Shown here piece after piece: positions 62,842 to 64,000 of a stretch of 64,000 nt of DNA; position 1 is the stretch's first letter; each line of letters begins with the position of its first letter. The DNA is taken from assembly GCF_003751085.1 (NCBI RefSeq), contig NZ_RJJY01000002.1, positions 186,001 through 250,000 of the forward strand, in the 5' to 3' direction. Source of the stretch: Micromonospora sp. Llam0 (GTDB taxonomy: Bacteria > Actinomycetota > Actinomycetes > Mycobacteriales > Micromonosporaceae). The translations under genes and the position numbers were made by a program. A model generated the notes under the pieces. That model made no database searches. It was not told the DNA's origin and worked only from the letters and a program-made list of their open reading frames with translations.

Positions 62842-63153
62842 TTGCGAGCACTCTGGTCCAGCCGGACCGGCCGCGACTACCTTAGCGATGCCCTGACCCA
62901 ACTGGACGGGTGGACGCAGGACGGTCACCAGCTCCGGCGAACCCTGCTGCTCGACGACAGCCAGCACGCCGAGCTCACCGAGCGGATCAAGGTAGCAGCC
63001 GATGCCCTGCACCTGCGGCCCGACGTACGCCGGGCCGACGGGCAGACCCAGATCCGCCTCGGCTCCCCCGACGGCGACAAGATCACTGAGGGCGATGTTG
63101 CGCTTGCGGCCCGCATCGAGGACGCCTACCGTACGGTTGTCGACCTGCGCTGA
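62842..63153 (+). CDS. Pterin-4a-carbinolamine dehydratase-like protein, altered active site
   Basis: This protein of about 103 residues shows the pterin-4a-carbinolamine dehydratase pattern: LTQLDGWTQDGHQLRRTLLL at the start and KITEGDVALAARIEDAYRTV at the end. The HHPD active site reads LRPD, so both His are gone. Catalysis is unlikely; the fold may have another role, for example binding (DCoH-like). I take the TTG at 62842, which has GGGAGG seven bases upstream; a GTG at 62836 and a TTG at 62803 are alternatives. Confidence 0.7.
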   Translation: MRALWSSRTGRDYLSDALTQLDGWTQDGHQLRRTLLLDDSQHAELTERIKVAADALHLRPDVRRADGQTQIRLGSPDGDKITEGDVALAARIEDAYRTVVDLR

Positions 63154-63239
63154 CCCCGCATCCTGCGCCCGCATCACCGCTGGCCGCAGCGACGTCGCGC
63201 TCGCTGGCGCGGTTGTGCCCGCCGCCTATCCTCGGGCAC

Positions 63240-63602
63240 ATGGCGAACGTGGCGTACGACCGGCGGGAGCAACTTCGGCAGATCGAGAGCGGGCTGCTCG
63301 ACGGGGAGCAGGTGATCGCGGTCTACGACGCGATCGGCACCGGCACCGGCTTCATCGGGCTGACCAACCGCCGCGTGATCATCCAGGACAAGTCGTTCGT
63401 CGGCAAGAAGGTCGCCATCACCAGCATCCCGTACTCGAAGATCACCAGCGTGAGCGTGGTGAGCAACAAGTCCTGGGGCGGCTCGTACTTCTCCTCCGGC
63501 GCCATCGCGATCAACGTCGGCACCCACACCTACGAGGTCGAGTTCCGTGGCGACCAGAAGTCCCACCACGTGCACAACGTGATCCTGCACTATATCTCGT
63601 GA
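63240..63602 (+). CDS. Bacterial PH-like domain protein
   Basis: This 120-residue protein resembles the bacterial PH (bPH_1) fold: FIGLTNRRVIIQDK with KITSVSVVSNKSWGG and VEFRGDQKSHHVHN. Such proteins bind lipids or partners at the membrane and occur alone or in multi-gene sets. The ATG gives MANVAYDRREQL; an upstream frame adds residues without conservation. No transmembrane segment. Function unknown. Confidence 0.85.
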   Translation: MANVAYDRREQLRQIESGLLDGEQVIAVYDAIGTGTGFIGLTNRRVIIQDKSFVGKKVAITSIPYSKITSVSVVSNKSWGGSYFSSGAIAINVGTHTYEVEFRGDQKSHHVHNVILHYIS

Positions 63603-63658
63603 CGGCAGCCGCGTCGTTCCAGTGACACCGACCATCGCCTTGTTCTAAAATCGCACAT

Positions 63659-64000
63659 GTGGTGGCAACCGACAGCGGGTCCATGGGCCGGCGGATCGCA
63701 CAGGCGAGAGGTAGCGCCGGCCTGACCCAGGAGGAACTGGCCAAGGCGGTTGGCATCGACCGATCTGCCTTGGCCAAGATCGAGAACGGTACGCGCCGCG
63801 TCTCCGCTCTGGAGCTGGCCCGGATCGCGAACACCGTCGGCGAGCGGATCGAGTGGTTCGTGATCGAGGCCCCACCGGCCGTCGTCTCCCACCGCAACCT
63901 CAGCGCTCCAGGGACCGCGAGCCCGCTCATCGACCGAATCCTCGAACGAGCGGCTTGGAACACCGAGTTCATCCTGTCGCACGACGACCGACTCGACCTC
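63659..64000 (+). CDS. XRE regulator, probably with ImmA/IrrE domain (3' end beyond window)
   Basis: The visible 114 codons hold an XRE helix-turn-helix (AQARGSAGLTQEELAKAVG, AKIENGTRRVSALEL) followed by VIEAPPAVVSHRN and LIDRILERAAWNTEFILSHD, which is the typical start of XRE proteins joined to an ImmA/IrrE metallopeptidase. The domain itself is off the edge. Two GTGs (63659, 63662) and an ATG at 63686 are possible starts. No gene is cut on the left side of this unit. Confidence 0.8.
   Translation, partial: MVATDSGSMGRRIAQARGSAGLTQEELAKAVGIDRSALAKIENGTRRVSALELARIANTVGERIEWFVIEAPPAVVSHRNLSAPGTASPLIDRILERAAWNTEFILSHDDRLDL

Noticed and set aside
1..64000. tRNA, rRNA, insertion sequences, integrase and prophage genes
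   Set aside because: None seen by eye; a tRNAscan and transposase profile search would settle it.

Overview
The window is very GC-rich (third codon positions almost always G or C, many GTG starts, actinobacterial gene sets such as mycothiol, WhiB, mycoredoxin and Sdh1) and reads as a chromosomal segment of a Micromonosporaceae actinomycete, most likely Micromonospora or a close relative. Genus is an inference from gene content only. I see no rRNA, tRNA, CRISPR array, insertion sequence or phage module. Coding density is high and most genes are core or conserved, so this is not an obvious accessory island.

Region 1 (1-35 kb) follows the order of the mycobacterial Rv3193c-Rv3202c neighbourhood: UPF0182 membrane protein, Lon-like PDZ protease, DUF2342 metalloprotease, a small DUF5679 zinc ribbon, an ABC1 kinase, whiB7, uvrD2, mycoredoxin, nudC and the adnB/adnA motor-nuclease pair. 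Lineage-specific genes are inserted into it: an RRE/E1-like (TOMM type) protein, a helix-turn-helix/DUF397 pair, two M16 peptidases, a GH15-glucose-6-phosphate dehydrogenase pair, a DEAD-box helicase and a cold-shock protein. The theme is stress: translation-antibiotic response (whiB7), redox (mrx1, nudC), DNA repair (uvrD2, adnAB) and RNA chaperones.

Region 2 (33.6-50 kb) holds two LOG-family hydrolases, three succinylase-branch diaminopimelate genes (dapE, dapD, dapC), fdxA, a membrane GGDEF-EAL protein, a secreted subtilisin, a SIMPL protein and mshB of mycothiol synthesis. This resembles the mycobacterial Rv1170-Rv1178 and Rv1201c-Rv1205 neighbourhoods.

Region 3 (50-64 kb) has an S9-peptidase-like protein lacking its catalytic serine, a 34-bp tandem repeat, a TldD/TldE pair, an Sdh1-type succinate dehydrogenase operon behind a promoter overlapped by an IdeR/DtxR-like iron box, a secreted GH12 glucanase, and a tail of small regulators and housekeeping genes ending in a truncated XRE regulator.

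The most interesting signals are regulatory: a whiB7 leader with mutually exclusive terminator and antiterminator helices, three co-oriented DnaA boxes ahead of the RRE/E1 gene, a hairpin hiding the ribosome-binding site of the DEAD-box helicase, the iron box at sdh, an apparent CTG start for dapC, and several enzymes that have lost signature residues (S9 peptidase, NudC zinc ribbon, pterin dehydratase). I did not find a clear new multi-gene system.
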